A DNA stretch of 18,037 nt from Lachnoclostridium sp. UBA1434 (GCA_002329645.1 DCTS01000062.1:6820-24856); one strand, 5' to 3'; positions 1 through 6,910 are shown, numbered from the stretch's first letter. Numbers and translations: made by a program. The notes: generated by a model not told the origin, from the letters alone.

Positions 1-64
1 AATATATAAAATGGCTCGTAATATACAAAATGGCTCGTAATATACAGATTAGCTTGTCATATAC
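1..64. repeat. 19-bp tandem repeat, entering from outside the window
   Basis: Two perfect 19-bp copies lie head to tail at 8-26 and 27-45 (core ATGGCTCGTAATATAC). A third copy at 46-64 matches at 14 of 19 positions. Bases 1-7 match the end of a further copy at 6 of 7 positions, so the array probably starts before the window. It ends 36 bp before the start codon of the XerD-like gene and leaves that gene's ribosome binding site outside the repeat. Function is unknown; it could be a decaying minisatellite or a set of binding sites. Confidence 0.8.
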
Positions 65-100
65 ATGTTAGCCGAAATCATCCGTATAAGGAGGCGGGAT

Positions 101-973
101 ATGGATTATTTAATAAATGAATTCATCAGTTATCTTAAGGATGTAAGACGCGCATCCCAGAATACGGTCAGTGCATACCGCAACGATCTGGACAAGCTTA
201 AGGATTATTATGAAAAACAGGGTATAAACGACGTATCAAGAATAAGCGGAACAAATCTCAACTCCTATATATTGTCCCTTGAGAAGGACGGTATGAAGCC
301 TGCTTCCGTATCACGAAATATCGCTTCAATAAGGGCATTCCTGCTGTTTCTTCTTAAAAAAGGCGTTATACGGGATGACCCGGCTGAATTTATTAAGCCG
401 CCCAAGGTAATAAAAAAGCACCCGCTGCTTATTGATACGGATAAAATCAACCTGCTGCTTGGCATGCCGGACATCACAACCAACAAAGGAAAACGTGACA
501 AGGCAATGCTGGAGCTTTTATACGCAACGGGAATGAAGGTCACGGAGCTTATAACGCTTAAGACAGAGGATATAAGCTTAAGCGGAAGGTATCTCGCCTT
601 AAGGGAGAAAAGAGAACGTATCATCCCTTTCGGCAATGCTGCCAGAGCAGCTCTTGAGGAATATTTAAAGATACGAGACAAGGCCTTTAACAAGACCGGA
701 TCCGATATTTTATTCCTTAATGCAAAGGGCGGCTCATTCAGCCGTCAGGGTTTATGGAAATTATTAAAGGAGTATGCTTTAGCTGCCGGTATTCAAAGCA
801 TCAATCCCAACATGATAAGAAATTCCTTTGCTGCGCATATGCTTGACAATGGTGCGGATCTGGCTAGTGTGCAGGAATTTTTGGGATATTCCGATATGGG
901 CAGCTATGCCTACCTTTCCCGCAGCGGTAAAAGCAGCAGGGAAGTATATATGAACACACATCCAAGAGCATGA
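101..973 (+). CDS. xerD: XerD-like tyrosine recombinase with a degenerate active site
   Basis: A 290-residue protein of normal XerC/XerD length. The N-terminal SAM-like core-binding domain is at about 1-100 and the catalytic domain at about 108-285. The C terminus (THPRA) resembles that of E. coli XerD. Family members cut and rejoin DNA with Arg-Lys-His-Arg-His/Trp and a nucleophilic Tyr, and XerCD resolves chromosome dimers. Here only part of this set is visible: the first Arg is Lys146 (ATGMKVTEL), the HxxR motif is Asn237-x-x-Arg240, and the next His/Trp is Tyr263 (LGYSD). Lys170, Arg240 and a candidate nucleophile Tyr271 remain, the latter one residue closer than usual. I chose ATG 101 over ATG 65 because AAGGAGG at 88-94 sits 6 nt before it. 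Family assignment is firm; catalytic competence is doubtful. It may be a diverged paralogue used for DNA binding. Confidence 0.85.
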   Translation: MDYLINEFISYLKDVRRASQNTVSAYRNDLDKLKDYYEKQGINDVSRISGTNLNSYILSLEKDGMKPASVSRNIASIRAFLLFLLKKGVIRDDPAEFIKPPKVIKKHPLLIDTDKINLLLGMPDITTNKGKRDKAMLELLYATGMKVTELITLKTEDISLSGRYLALREKRERIIPFGNAARAALEEYLKIRDKAFNKTGSDILFLNAKGGSFSRQGLWKLLKEYALAAGIQSINPNMIRNSFAAHMLDNGADLASVQEFLGYSDMGSYAYLSRSGKSSREVYMNTHPRA

Positions 974-1004
974 ATTAATCCCTAATTGAACTCGATTATA
1001 TAAG

Positions 1005-1036
1005 CGGTTTTCAGACCTTCTGAAAGCCGTATTTTT
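1005..1036 (+). terminator. Rho-independent terminator of the recombinase gene
   Basis: An 11-bp stem (1005-1015 with 1019-1029, one G-T wobble) has a 3-nt loop and is followed by TA and five T residues. It begins 31 bp after the recombinase stop codon, so this gene probably ends its transcript here. Confidence 0.85.
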
Positions 1037-1052
1037 ATCCCTTGCAGTAAGG

Positions 1053-1154
1053 CATGGTACAAGAGAAATCCCGATCACGGTTGAGACTGCAGAGCTGCTT
1101 TTTGCCTTGCGAGAAAAGGGAGCTGTTATTGGGATGGTTTTGACCGGAGAATAG
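1053..1154 (+). pseudogene. Possible remnant of a HAD-type (Cof-like) phosphatase
   Basis: This frame reads HGT, then TVETAELLFALREKGAVIGM, then VLTG before a TAG stop. The order and spacing recall the start of Cof-type HAD hydrolases (DGT, then a helix ending ALREKG, then a TGR motif), with the motif I Asp replaced by His. There is no start codon with a ribosome binding site and the frame stops where such a protein would continue for 200 or more residues. The likeness is by eye only and could be chance. Confidence 0.2.
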
Positions 1155-1208
1155 ATGTAAAAGCTAGTGAAAGGTAATAGCTTTATTGTATAATTTGAAA
1201 AGGTATTA

Positions 1209-1217
1209 TGATATAAT
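1209..1217 (+). promoter_or_regulatory. Extended -10 promoter for the first GNAT gene
   Basis: TGATATAAT is a consensus extended -10 (TGnTATAAT). No good -35 lies 17 bp upstream, which extended -10 promoters tolerate. Transcription would begin near 1224, about 60 nt before the GNAT start. Confidence 0.55.
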
Positions 1218-1254
1218 CCAACTATAAATGTTAAATTTGTATATTAGGAGAAGC

Positions 1255-1272
1255 ATGAATTTGTTTGCTTAG
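1255..1272 (+). other. Five-codon leader reading frame MNLFA
   Basis: ATG 1255 has its own Shine-Dalgarno sequence (AGGAG, 1246-1250) and stops after five codons at TAG 1270-1272, which overlaps the AGGAGG (1271-1276) of the GNAT gene. Ribosomes ending here would sit on the downstream binding site, so translational coupling is possible. It could also be an old start codon cut off by mutation. Confidence 0.3.
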
Positions 1273-1282
1273 GAGGAACATA

Positions 1283-1669
1283 ATGGAACTTGTAAAGATA
1301 CATTCGAATAATGTTTGGGATATAGTAAAGCTTACTGTATACGACGAACAGAAATCCTTTGTCGCTTCAAATGCAGACAGCTTAATTGAAGCCTATGTTA
1401 CAATACAGGATGGGGGAGTTGCTCTGCCGTTTGGACTGTACGAGAATGATTTGCCGGTTGGATTTGTCATGCTGGGATATGGGACGACCGGAGATGAAGC
1501 TGAGCCTCAGGTGGCAAAGGACGGTTATTGCATATGGAGATTTATGATTGACAAAGCATATCAAAAACAGGGGATGGGCAGCAAAGCACTTGAGAAGGTA
1601 TTGGAATATATCAGAACGTATCCCTGTGGACCTGCTGCATATTGCTGGCTTTCATGTGTTCTGTGTTAA
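1283..1669 (+). CDS. GNAT acetyltransferase, C-terminally truncated
   Basis: A 128-residue GNAT-fold protein resembling the clostridial spermine/spermidine or diamine acetyltransferase group, which transfer acetyl from acetyl-CoA to an amine. The acetyl-CoA loop motif is visible as QKQGMG at 94-99, preceded by the usual beta strand (CIWRFMID, 83-90). The protein reads normally to CWLS (121-124) and then ends in CVLC. Related proteins as I know them continue with a YEPEN-type segment and an LYxSxGF strand-helix, about 30-40 residues that are missing here, so the 3' end has probably been replaced or frameshifted. Start ATG 1283 has AGGAGG at 1271-1276, 6 nt away. Without the last strand it may be unstable or inactive and could be called a pseudogene. 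Confidence 0.65.
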   Translation: MELVKIHSNNVWDIVKLTVYDEQKSFVASNADSLIEAYVTIQDGGVALPFGLYENDLPVGFVMLGYGTTGDEAEPQVAKDGYCIWRFMIDKAYQKQGMGSKALEKVLEYIRTYPCGPAAYCWLSCVLC

Positions 1670-1858
1670 GATATAGAAAATAATATTTGGGATAAATGGA
1701 GACATAAAATATATGAAAGACCTATCAGTGGACTTCAGTTGAAATGGAACTATATAAGTCGGCATCTTTTGTTATACGGATTATGTGACGAGTTAGCCCT
1801 GTATTGCAGACATAATATAAGCGAAGGATACATGAAAGGAGCAAACAAGAAGGAATTA
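1670..1858 (+). other. Open frame joining the two GNAT genes, origin unknown
   Basis: Reading on from the stop of the truncated GNAT in the same frame there is no further stop until the end of the second GNAT. The 63 intervening codons look protein-like, with segments such as NIWDKWRHKIYERP and CDELALYCRHN, but have no well-placed start and do not resemble a GNAT terminus. I do not recognise the family. It may be the tail of another gene brought in by the event that truncated the first GNAT. Confidence 0.35.
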
Positions 1859-2353
1859 ATGAAACAGGAATTAGTAATTCGCAAATCAACTATAAATGAC
1901 CTTAATCGTATGCTTGAAATATATGAATTTGCCCGTAAACAGATGCGATTAAATGGAAACCCGAATCAATGGATAAATTATCCACCCAGGGAGCTGCTTA
2001 TAGAGGATATTATAAGTGGTGTGAGTTATGTAATTGAATCTAAATCTAAAGTAATTGGGACTTTTGCTTTTAGTATAGGTGAAGACCCAACCTATCAGGT
2101 AATTGAGGATGGGAGCTGGCTGAATTCTGAACCTTATGGGACAATCCATCGAATTGCAAGTGATGGTACACAGAAAGGTCTGCTTAAGTTGGTTGAGGAA
2201 TATTGTTCACAGCAGATTAATAATATTCGTGCAGATACACATGAAGATAACAAGATTATGCAGCATCTCTTAGAAAAATCAGGGTTCTCAAAATGTGGTA
2301 TAATATATACTCATGATGGATCTCCTAGAATTGCATATCAAAAAAGATACTAA
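1859..2353 (+). CDS. GNAT family N-acetyltransferase
   Basis: A 164-residue, full-length GNAT protein of a type common in Firmicutes and unrelated in detail to the preceding truncated one. Visible features are the N-terminal strand and helix (LVIRKSTINDLNRMLEIYEF), the central strand IHRIAS (96-101) leading into the acetyl-CoA loop near 102-110 (loop Q105-K-G), and the C-terminal RADTHEDNKIMQHLLEKSGF segment (124-143) followed by CGIIY. Substrate cannot be told. I chose ATG 1859 because AGAAGGA precedes it by 4 nt and the GNAT fold begins directly after it; ATG 1832 is in frame and possible. No clear promoter was found, so it may depend on upstream transcription. Confidence 0.75.
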   Translation: MKQELVIRKSTINDLNRMLEIYEFARKQMRLNGNPNQWINYPPRELLIEDIISGVSYVIESKSKVIGTFAFSIGEDPTYQVIEDGSWLNSEPYGTIHRIASDGTQKGLLKLVEEYCSQQINNIRADTHEDNKIMQHLLEKSGFSKCGIIYTHDGSPRIAYQKRY

Positions 2354-2477
2354 GTATATCTGAGGCAAAGCAGAATATGCTAAAGATGCTGAATGGACGG
2401 TATATAATATTGGATCTGCCGGAGATGGATACCACTAAAGAAACTCATTGTGAACTATAATATAGGAGGAAAATTTT
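2354..2477 (+). other. Spacer with short unassigned coding-like frames
   Basis: Two overlapping frames look protein-like but lack ribosome binding sites. One ends in GSAGDGYH at about 2430 and one ends in THCEL at about 2459. Neither is recognised. The TATAAT at 2456-2461 is too close to the next start codon to act as its -10. Confidence 0.3.
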
Positions 2478-2852
2478 ATGAAATTCAAAATGATTCATGA
2501 AAACTATAATGTAACCGATCTTGACCGTTCGCTGTCATTTTACGATCAAGCCCTTGGACTGAAGGAAAAACGCCGTATTACAGCCGAGGATGGCTCTTTC
2601 ATCATTGTGTTTATTGGGAATGAAGAGAGCGAGTTTGATCTGGAATTGACTTGGCTCAAGGATCATCCCCAGCCATACGATATCGGGGAAAAGGAGTTTC
2701 ATCTGGCGTTTAGGACAGATGATTATGCGGCTGCACACGAGCTGCATGAAAGGATGGGCTGCATTTGTTATGAAAATCCGTCAATGGGAATCTATTTCAT
2801 AGAAGACCCGGATGGATACTGGTTGGAAATAGTCCCGGCACGTTTGAGATGA
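2478..2852 (+). CDS. Glyoxalase I-like VOC family protein
   Basis: A 124-residue vicinal-oxygen-chelate protein made of two beta-alpha-beta-beta-beta modules (about 1-60 and 70-122). The four metal ligands of glyoxalase I line up as His7, Glu56 (FDLEL), His75 (EFHLAF) and Glu117 (GYWLEIV), close to E. coli GloA positions 5, 56, 74 and 122. Glyoxalase I isomerises the hemithioacetal of methylglyoxal and a thiol to a lactoylthioester. Because clostridia often lack glutathione, the thiol partner here is uncertain, and other VOC lyases use the same ligands. AGGAGG at 2464-2469 precedes the start by 8 nt. The nitroreductase gene begins 28 bp downstream, so the two are probably co-transcribed. Confidence 0.85.
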   Translation: MKFKMIHENYNVTDLDRSLSFYDQALGLKEKRRITAEDGSFIIVFIGNEESEFDLELTWLKDHPQPYDIGEKEFHLAFRTDDYAAAHELHERMGCICYENPSMGIYFIEDPDGYWLEIVPARLR

Positions 2853-2880
2853 TTTCTATTATCTATGAAGGAGAATGATT

Positions 2881-3399
2881 ATGGGTACTGATTTTATTAC
2901 GCTTGCAAGCAGCAGGTTTTCTGTTCGCAGATTTTCCGATAAGAAGGTTGAACAAGAAAAGATAGATTCAATCCTGCATGCCGGGCAGTTGGCACCGACA
3001 GCATGCAATAATCAACCACAAAAAATATATGTATTACAAAGTGAGGAAGCATTGAAAACTCTTCAAAAATGTAAGTATTCTCATTTCGGGGAGACGCTGG
3101 CATTTCTTGTTTGTTACGATTCTTCATTATGCTGGACAAGAGAATTTGACAGTAAGGCAAGCGGTGATATTGATGCTTCTATAGTAGCCACTCATATGAT
3201 GCTTGAAGCCTGGGAATTGGGAATAGGTTCAACATGGATAATGCATTTTATTCCTGAAGCTGTTAAAGAAGAATTCAACCTTCCGGACAGTGTTATACCT
3301 GTATGTATCCTGGTTATGGGGTATCCCTCACAGGACGCAGTTCCAAGTGCTCAGCATGGAACGAAGAAGGATATGAATGATATGGTAACAGTTCTGTGA
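2881..3399 (+). CDS. Nitroreductase family protein
   Basis: A 172-residue FMN-dependent NAD(P)H oxidoreductase of the small single-domain nitroreductase type. FMN-phosphate contacts are visible as SRFSVRRF (11-18; Arg12, Ser14, Arg16). The isoalloxazine-side motif NNQP is at 43-46, and the C-terminal FMN loop GIGSTW is at 114-119. Homologues reduce nitroaromatics, quinones or flavins, and the physiological substrate is usually unknown. I chose ATG 2881 over the in-frame ATG at 2875 because AAGGAG at 2868-2873 is 7 nt from the former and only 1 nt from the latter. It probably forms a two-gene unit with the VOC gene. Confidence 0.88.
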   Translation: MGTDFITLASSRFSVRRFSDKKVEQEKIDSILHAGQLAPTACNNQPQKIYVLQSEEALKTLQKCKYSHFGETLAFLVCYDSSLCWTREFDSKASGDIDASIVATHMMLEAWELGIGSTWIMHFIPEAVKEEFNLPDSVIPVCILVMGYPSQDAVPSAQHGTKKDMNDMVTVL

Positions 3400-3446
3400 G
3401 AATGAATTTTTATCACTTTGCAAGACCAAGCTACTGACAAATGAAA

Positions 3447-3475
3447 TTGAAACAGATATTGAGAGAATGTTTACT
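3447..3475 (+). promoter_or_regulatory. Weak candidate promoter for the FMN reductase gene
   Basis: TTGAAA at 3447-3452 and TTTACT at 3470-3475 are 17 bp apart. The -10 matches only 4 of 6 consensus positions. A 7-bp inverted repeat follows in the leader (GTATCAT 3492-3498 with ATGATAC 3531-3537). Confidence 0.3.
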
Positions 3476-3556
3476 ATATAACATCTTATATGTATCATAT
3501 TGAGATAAAGGCAACAGATATTACCTATAGATGATACGGCGAAAGGAGTAATTATA

Positions 3557-4117
3557 TTGAAAAAAATAAAAATATCAGCTATTGTCGGTTCTTTACGAAA
3601 GGATTCCTTTAATCGGCAATTAGCCCTTGCGGCAAAAGAGCTTATTGGTGATCGGGCTGTTTTTAACTTACTCGAGTATCAGGACATTCCTCTGATGAAT
3701 CAGGATATAGAATTTCCGGCACCAGAGTCTGTAAAGCGTGTTCGTGAGGAAGTAAAATCCTCAGATGGGATATGGTTCTTCACGCCTGAATACAATCACT
3801 TTTTTCCGGGCGTCTTAAAGAATCTGATTGACTGGCTGTCCCGACCGGTAAGTGACAACGAGCCGCAGGTTCTTGCAGGAAAGCCGGCTGCCATAAGCGG
3901 GATTTCTCCGGGAATGTCCGGGACAGGCCTGGCGCAGGACCACCTTGTCACACTCATCAGTTTTTTAAACATGAATGTTATGAATGTACCGCGGCTTACC
4001 ATACCAAACGCAATGCAGCAGCTTGACAGCGATGGCAAACTGTTGCTTAAATCAAGCTACCCGTATTTGGAAAATCAGGTCAATGCTTTTCTGGACTTTA
4101 TTGCTAAGCAAATGTAA
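3557..4117 (+). CDS. NAD(P)H-dependent FMN reductase (ChrR/YieF type)
   Basis: A 186-residue flavodoxin-fold protein of the NADPH-dependent FMN reductase family. The FMN-phosphate loop is GSLRKDSFNR (11-20), and the second family signature is PEYNHFFPGVLKNLIDW (77-93), which builds the flavin site and dimer contacts. Relatives reduce free flavin, quinones, chromate or azo dyes in the cytoplasm; the substrate cannot be chosen here. The start is TTG 3557, preceded 8 nt earlier by a strong AAAGGAG (3542-3548), and no in-frame ATG lies nearby. It is convergent with the DAHP synthase gene, and no clear terminator is seen in the 104-bp gap. Together with the nitroreductase it suggests a flavin-based redox or detoxification role for this stretch. 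Confidence 0.88.
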   Translation: MKKIKISAIVGSLRKDSFNRQLALAAKELIGDRAVFNLLEYQDIPLMNQDIEFPAPESVKRVREEVKSSDGIWFFTPEYNHFFPGVLKNLIDWLSRPVSDNEPQVLAGKPAAISGISPGMSGTGLAQDHLVTLISFLNMNVMNVPRLTIPNAMQQLDSDGKLLLKSSYPYLENQVNAFLDFIAKQM

Positions 4118-4221
4118 AATAAATTTTGGAAAGATTACGCGCCAGATTTCAATTGACATATTCCGCAAAAAGAACAGTATAAAGCGATATGCCTCAGAAT
4201 ATGCTATTTCCCTTTCGCCCA

Positions 4222-5250
4222 TTATAAGCTTTCCGCTATTGTATAAATAAGCTTTTCGGAATCATCCCATCCGAGACATGGGTCTGTTATGGATTTTCCG
4301 TATACATGCCCGTTCACCTTCTGGCTGCCGCCAACAATATAGCTTTCAATCATAACCCCCTTTACAAGCTTTGCAATATCCTGGGACACCCTGCGGCTGT
4401 GCAGAACCTCCTTGACAATCCTGGGCTGCTCGTAATAGAGCTTGTCGGAATTGGCATGGTTCGCATCAACTATGCATGCGTGATGTGTAAGATCTCTCTG
4501 GGAATACATATCTACCAGTCTTCTTAAGTCTTCGTAATGGTAGTTGGGTATGGACTGGCCATGCTTGTTGACAGCCCCCCTTAATATGGTATGGGCAAGG
4601 GGATTTCCCGAGGTTGTGACCTCCCAGGTCCTGTACAGGAAGGTATGGCTTTTCTGTGCTGCCACAACTGAATTCAGCATAACGGAAAAATCTCCGCTGG
4701 TAGGGTTCTTCATTCCGGCAGGTACATCCATTCCGCTGATTGTAAGGCGGTGCTGCTGGTTTTCAACGGATCTGGCTCCAACTGCAACATAGGAGAGAAT
4801 ATCTTCAACATAAGGCCAGTTTTCCGGATACAGCATCTCGTCCGCAGCAGTCAGCCCACTCTCGGCTATAGCCCTAAGATGCATTTTTCTCATGGCAATA
4901 AGCCCTTCCTGAAGGTCGGGCTCCTTCTCAGGGTTGGGCTGGTGTACAATACCCTTGTAACCCTCTCCGGTGGTTCTTGGCTTGTTGGTATATATCCTGG
5001 GTATGAGAATAAGCTTGTCCTGAACCTTTTCCTGAACCTTGGAAAGTCTCAGGATATAATCGCAAACTGCATCCTCATTATCTGCCGAACAGGGGCCGAT
5101 TATTACAAGGAATTTATCGGACTCGCCGGTTATGACAGCCTTTATCTGCTCATCCCTTTCCGATTTGCGCTGCCTGTCGCGTTCCGGCAGGGGATATTCA
5201 TTTAACAATTCATCAGGCGTAATCACCTGTTTTACAAATTTGAAGCTCAT
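4222..5250 (-). CDS. aroF: 3-deoxy-7-phosphoheptulonate (DAHP) synthase, class I
   Basis: A 342-residue class I (AroFGH-type) DAHP synthase, joining phosphoenolpyruvate and erythrose 4-phosphate in the first step of the shikimate pathway. Metal ligands align with those of E. coli AroG: Cys54 (GPCS), His265 (NHANS), Glu302 (IESYIVGG) and Asp323 (ITDPCLGW). Substrate-binding motifs KPRTT (90-94), KNPTSGD (181-187) and ILRG (222-225) are present. The length includes the N-terminal extension (about 1-45) that carries feedback control in AroG relatives, but I cannot tell which amino acid, if any, inhibits it. CTCCTT at 5259-5264 (AAGGAG on the coding strand) is 8 nt from the start. The gene stands alone on the minus strand with its own promoter, away from other aro genes. 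The symbol marks the family, not a specific isozyme. Confidence 0.93.
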   Translation of the reverse strand: MSFKFVKQVITPDELLNEYPLPERDRQRKSERDEQIKAVITGESDKFLVIIGPCSADNEDAVCDYILRLSKVQEKVQDKLILIPRIYTNKPRTTGEGYKGIVHQPNPEKEPDLQEGLIAMRKMHLRAIAESGLTAADEMLYPENWPYVEDILSYVAVGARSVENQQHRLTISGMDVPAGMKNPTSGDFSVMLNSVVAAQKSHTFLYRTWEVTTSGNPLAHTILRGAVNKHGQSIPNYHYEDLRRLVDMYSQRDLTHHACIVDANHANSDKLYYEQPRIVKEVLHSRRVSQDIAKLVKGVMIESYIVGGSQKVNGHVYGKSITDPCLGWDDSEKLIYTIAESL

Positions 5251-5310
5251 CCATCATTCTCCTTACATTAACTTGCAATTAAAAGCTATTAGGTATGTAT
5301 TTGGTTCACT

Positions 5311-5339
5311 ATTTTATACTTCTTTTATTACTTAGTCAA
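5311..5339 (-). promoter_or_regulatory. aroF: Sigma-A-type promoter of the DAHP synthase gene
   Basis: On the minus strand TTGACT (5334-5339) and TAAAAT (5311-5316) are exactly 17 bp apart. Transcription would start near 5304, giving a leader of about 54 nt. That is too short for a T-box or Trp-type attenuator, and none is seen. Confidence 0.75.
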
Positions 5340-5400
5340 TAATGGAAATAATAAGGCAAGCCTAATTCTTAAAAAAGCTGGAGATTTATTATATTTGTTG

Positions 5401-5406
5401 TATAAT
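5401..5406 (+). promoter_or_regulatory. Candidate -10 for the pyrimidine phosphorylase gene
   Basis: A perfect TATAAT lies about 70 bp before the start codon in the divergent spacer, but no recognisable -35 is found 16-18 bp upstream. An activator or another sigma factor may be needed, or the match may be chance in AT-rich DNA. Confidence 0.35.
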
Positions 5407-5476
5407 GAAATTGCCGCTGATTATACTTTATAATTGGCATACGGGAATAATAAGCCTTTATACAGGGGTGATATAT

Positions 5477-6799
5477 ATGCAGATGTATGATCTGATTAAT
5501 AAGAAAAAGAACAGGGGAGCTTTATCAAAAGAGGAGATAGAATTCATTGTAAAGGGTTATACCTCCGGGGAAATACCGGATTATCAGATGTCAGCATTCT
5601 TAATGGCTGTGTGTTTAAACGGAATGAACTATGAGGAGACTCTGAACCTGACCGTTGCAATGGCAAGCAGCGGTGATGTGCTTGATTTATCGGCAATTCA
5701 CGGAACGAAGGTCGATAAGCACAGCACGGGAGGAGTCGGAGATAAAACATCTCTTGTATTAAGCCCAATGGTTGCAGCCCTTGGGGTGCCTGTTGCCAAG
5801 ATGTCGGGAAGGGGCCTGGGGCATACGGGCGGTACCATAGATAAGCTGGAAAGCTTTCCGGGATTTTCAACATCTCTGACAGGCGGGAAGTTCATATCCA
5901 ATGTCAACCGGATAAAGCTTGCCATAGCAGGCCAAACGGCCAATCTTGCCCCTGCGGACAAGAAAATCTATGCCTTAAGGGATGTGACAGCAACCGTCGA
6001 TAATATTTCGCTTATTGCAAGCAGCATTATGAGCAAAAAATTAGCATCCGGTTCAGATGTAATCGTTCTTGATGTCAAGACGGGAAGCGGAGCATTCATG
6101 AAAAGCTATGAGGACTCTCTGGCACTGGCCGGGGAAATGGTCCGAATCGGAACAATGGCGGGTAAAACCACATACGCCGTAATAACCGACATGAACCAGC
6201 CCCTTGGCAGGGCGGTGGGCAATAACCTTGAGGTTATCGAAGCAATCAATACCCTTGACGGCAGGGGCCCTTCGGACCTGCTTGAGGTCAGCTTAACACT
6301 TGCCTCATATATGCTTATCGGAGCAGGCAGGGCGGAAAGTATGGCTGAGGCAAGACAGCTGCTTGAGGGAACAATCAAGGATAAGAGCGCCTTAAATAAG
6401 CTTGCCGAGTTTGTCAGCGCACAGGGCGGCGACAGCAGTCCGGTATATGATACAGGGCTGTTTAAAAAGGCGGATATTATAGAGGATGTGCCGTCCCTGT
6501 CGGATGGATATGTATCTTACATCCATACAGATGAGATCGGAATGGTATCCCTTATACTCGGAGGCGGAAGGCAAACCAAGGACAGTATTATAGATTTAAG
6601 CGTCGGCATACAAATCCATAAGAAGCTTGGTGATGCGGTAAAGAAGGGTGAACCCATAGCAACACTTCATGCCAATGATTCCGGTAAGCTTAAGGAAGCC
6701 AGGCAAAGGCTTTATAATGCATATTTAATAAGCAATGAAAAGCCTGCACAGCATCCTATTATTTACGGAGTGGTAACAGACAAGGATGTTCTTGCATAA
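5477..6799 (+). CDS. pdp: Pyrimidine-nucleoside phosphorylase
   Basis: A 440-residue protein of the thymidine/pyrimidine-nucleoside phosphorylase family, which splits uridine, thymidine or deoxyuridine with phosphate into base and (deoxy)ribose 1-phosphate for salvage. Its domains are an N-terminal helical domain (about 1-66), the glycine-rich alpha/beta domain with phosphate-binding KHSTGG (81-86), the family signature SGRGLGHTGGTIDKLE (110-125), and a C-terminal domain from about 345. Full length, no defects seen. ATG 5477 is preferred to earlier starts in the frame because GGGGTG (5465-5470) lies 6 nt before it and the family begins here. Bacillus-type Pdp has broad pyrimidine specificity; the sequence alone does not exclude DeoA-like thymidine preference. 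The Ig-like gene starts 83 bp downstream and may be co-transcribed. Confidence 0.93.
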   Translation: MQMYDLINKKKNRGALSKEEIEFIVKGYTSGEIPDYQMSAFLMAVCLNGMNYEETLNLTVAMASSGDVLDLSAIHGTKVDKHSTGGVGDKTSLVLSPMVAALGVPVAKMSGRGLGHTGGTIDKLESFPGFSTSLTGGKFISNVNRIKLAIAGQTANLAPADKKIYALRDVTATVDNISLIASSIMSKKLASGSDVIVLDVKTGSGAFMKSYEDSLALAGEMVRIGTMAGKTTYAVITDMNQPLGRAVGNNLEVIEAINTLDGRGPSDLLEVSLTLASYMLIGAGRAESMAEARQLLEGTIKDKSALNKLAEFVSAQGGDSSPVYDTGLFKKADIIEDVPSLSDGYVSYIHTDEIGMVSLILGGGRQTKDSIIDLSVGIQIHKKLGDAVKKGEPIATLHANDSGKLKEARQRLYNAYLISNEKPAQHPIIYGVVTDKDVLA

Positions 6800-6817
6800 A
6801 GCGACACCTTTATTAAT

Positions 6818-6910
6818 ATATACTATGTAAGGAATATATCCGGGGTTAAGGCATTCCGGCATATGAGCAGGCGGGTTTAAGTATGAAAAAGCTTTCCTTA
6901 CATAGTATAT
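6818..6910 (+). repeat. 17-bp perfect inverted repeat spanning the start of the Ig-like gene
   Basis: The arm at 6818-6834 is the exact reverse complement of 6894-6910, and the right arm lies within codons 4-10 of the Ig-like gene. The 59-nt loop contains a nested 8-bp hairpin (6836-6843 with 6856-6864, one bulge), then the weak ribosome binding site and the ATG at 6883. In RNA this could fold over the translation start region. It has no T-run, so it is not a standard terminator. Confidence 0.7.

Larger units (their letters stand above)
1037..1282. other. Gene-free spacer between recombinase and first GNAT gene
   Basis: With the terminator before it, this is part of a 309-bp stretch without a full gene. 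It holds a possible degraded coding fragment (1053-1154), an extended -10 promoter (1209-1217) and a five-codon leader frame (1255-1272). Nothing else is recognised. Confidence 0.6.

Noticed and set aside
1..1000. Integrated mobile element marked by the tyrosine recombinase
   Set aside because: No att-like duplication, tRNA target, relaxase, phage or transfer genes accompany it, and the protein is Xer-like with a weakened active site.
265..1078. Minus-strand open frames opposite the recombinase gene and its 3' flank (265-693, 779-1078)
   Set aside because: They mirror the coding strand, have no ribosome binding sites and match no family pattern.
2456..2461. TATAAT as the -10 of the VOC gene
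   Set aside because: Transcription would begin in or after the ribosome binding site, leaving no usable leader.
4306..5205. Several plus-strand open frames inside the DAHP synthase gene
   Set aside because: The minus-strand protein has all catalytic residues and a promoter; the plus frames are shadows.
5251..5310. Aromatic amino acid attenuator or T-box before the DAHP synthase gene
   Set aside because: The leader is only about 54 nt and lacks a leader peptide rich in Trp, Phe or Tyr and a terminator hairpin.
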